A DNA stretch of 64,000 bases from Karalla daura (Eukaryota > Chordata > Actinopteri > Chaetodontiformes > Leiognathidae): positions 14,502,497-14,566,496 of the forward strand of contig CM055188.1 in assembly GCA_029224185.1 (NCBI GenBank), written 5' to 3'. Under the pieces are notes generated by a model. That model made no database searches, was not told the origin of the DNA, and worked only from the letters and a program-made list of their open reading frames with translations. Within the stretch, counting starts at the first letter, position 1. Each line of letters opens with the position of its first letter. The translations under genes were made by a program, and so were the position numbers. Positions 62,873 through 64,000 of this stretch are shown here, piece by piece.

Positions 62873-63320
62873 AGCCAATAGCAGCCTGACATTGCAGGTT
62901 GCCAAATACAGTGTCTAGGCTCATACAGCTGGGTTGGAAAATAACAGAGTCTGCAAGTCCTGCAGTTGCTTCAGAGCCGCAGTGAACGCTGTGTTATCCT
63001 TCCCAGCAGATAAGTGACCGACAAAGGGCCAGAACTAGAGTTAATACTGGTGACGCCTTTGCTCCATGGACTCAAGTAAAGGTGTCCCACAGCAATAAAA
63101 CACATGTGGAAATCGTGACTTTTCTCCTCAGTCAAAATGCTAATGAACTTGCTAAATTAGCTTACATCACCTGTTGGTCAAGCTCTTCTGCAATACTTGT
63201 TTTCATTATGTTATGTTGGCCCATGGTTTGTGCGTGATAATAGCCCATCAACCCGACAACCGACTCGATTCAGCTTATTCTACATATTCCATCTTTGAAG
63301 GTGACTGAGTGGTATACTTA
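62873..63320 (+). repeat. Dispersed repeat, copy B
   Basis: Begins CCAATAGCAGCCTGACATTG and includes GAGTCTGCAAGTCCTGCAGT and GTGAACGCTGTGTTATCCTT. After about 200 unrelated or expanded bases it continues with ATTCAGCTTATTCTACATAT. The same words occur in the same order and strand at 33348-33640. Confidence 0.8.
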
Positions 63321-63504
63321 TTGTCGTTTTCTGGCACTAATATAGAAACTGCCACAGATGCTGTTTCACAGACCCTTTCAAGGCCCAATTTTCATGGATG
63401 AGTAAAATGGTCAATTTCTTCACAGTTTCTGGTGCCGATTCACGTTCACAGTCTCGCCTGCCACTTTATTTCTCATGCTAAATATTTGAGCTTGTTATAG
63501 AACA

Positions 63505-63600
63505 GAATAGAATAGAATAGAATAGAATAGAATAGAATAGAATAGACTATGCTCTTATTCATCCCACAATGGGAAAACTAAGTGCAAAAGCAGTTTTATC
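63505..63600 (-). repeat. LINE 3' tail with (AATAG)n
   Basis: A pentanucleotide AATAG/CTATT array (63505-63545) followed by ATTCATCCCACAATGGGAAA. On the minus strand this reads TTTCCCATTGTGGGATGAAT then (CTATT)n, a typical fish LINE 3' end with its short tandem tail. It is related in its terminal words to the 25.8 kb copy. Confidence 0.6.
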
Positions 63601-64000
63601 CCACTCTGAGTGCTGTGACGTCCAGCCATAAATGGGTGAGCTAGAGCTGGAGGACCAGACACACATCTTTGGCTGGGAATGACGTTATCGTCATTGTTAT
63701 TCAACAAAGCAAAGGTAAGAGTGGTTTGTCATTTCATGTCCCCTCTAGAGGTTATTGCTCTTAGTCATCATGCAGGCCAATCACTCAAACTATACTTAGA
63801 CCAGAGAGCATCGTGTTGACACTGGGTTATATTGGCCTCCCATTCTTGTGTGTTCACGTGTCAGTCAGCATTATCCCTTTGTTGCTGTGGTATCTCAAGG
63901 AGCCTTGCAGCTGGATCTGTTGGTGAATGTGCTGAATTGTCCTGAGCTCCTATAAAACCTGAGGTCAGCCATCAAAACAACAGGACATGCAAACAAACAG
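63601..64000. other. Window end, no gene seen
   Basis: Non-coding by inspection. Confidence 0.5.

Overview
The window is vertebrate genomic DNA and almost certainly from a teleost fish. It has short exons with GT-AG introns, very abundant dinucleotide and tetranucleotide microsatellites, and degraded retrotransposons of fish-like types (LINE, BEL/Pao, Ty3/gypsy-like). Three protein-coding genes can be supported by recognisable protein families. Everything else looks like introns, intergenic DNA, repeats and simple-sequence tracts. No bacterial-type operon, CRISPR array, rRNA or intact tRNA gene was seen. Family comparisons are from memory of human proteins; no search was run.

Layout. (1) Bases 1-18278 are read as intron 1, or its beginning, of a minus-strand cadps gene (CAPS1-type dense-core-vesicle priming factor). 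Its first coding exon is at 18279-18671, and a GC-rich presumed promoter/5'UTR lies at about 18672-19150. (2) Bases 19150-34080 are repeat-rich intergenic DNA. They hold a broken LINE, a SINE-like fish repeat, a second copy of the LINE 3' end in the opposite orientation, a minus-strand BEL/Pao pol remnant split by an inserted element, and a Ty3/gypsy-like integrase scrap. (3) Bases 34442-45028 carry a complete 11-exon, plus-strand nampt-family gene (493 codons) behind a promoter with a CCAAT box, a palindromic CRE and GC boxes. (4) Bases 45029-51273 are 3'UTR plus intergenic DNA. (5) Bases 51274-57883 carry a complete 5-exon, plus-strand ldlrad2 gene: signal peptide, CUB-like domain, one LDL-receptor class A module, proline-rich stalk, membrane span and cysteine-rich tail. 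(6) Bases 57884-64000 are its 3'UTR and repeat-bearing downstream DNA.

The three genes have no obvious shared pathway: regulated exocytosis, NAD+ salvage, and a poorly characterised membrane receptor-like protein. The adjacency looks like ordinary vertebrate synteny, not a functional cluster. The most interesting points are: a nampt protein unlike mammalian NAMPT at a phosphate-binding loop, in the N-terminal loop and in its C-terminal tail (possibly a NAMPT2-type paralogue); a perfect 106-bp palindrome centred on a TA run; a LINE family present twice in opposite orientation; and a dispersed repeat near 33.4 kb that recurs near 62.9 kb.
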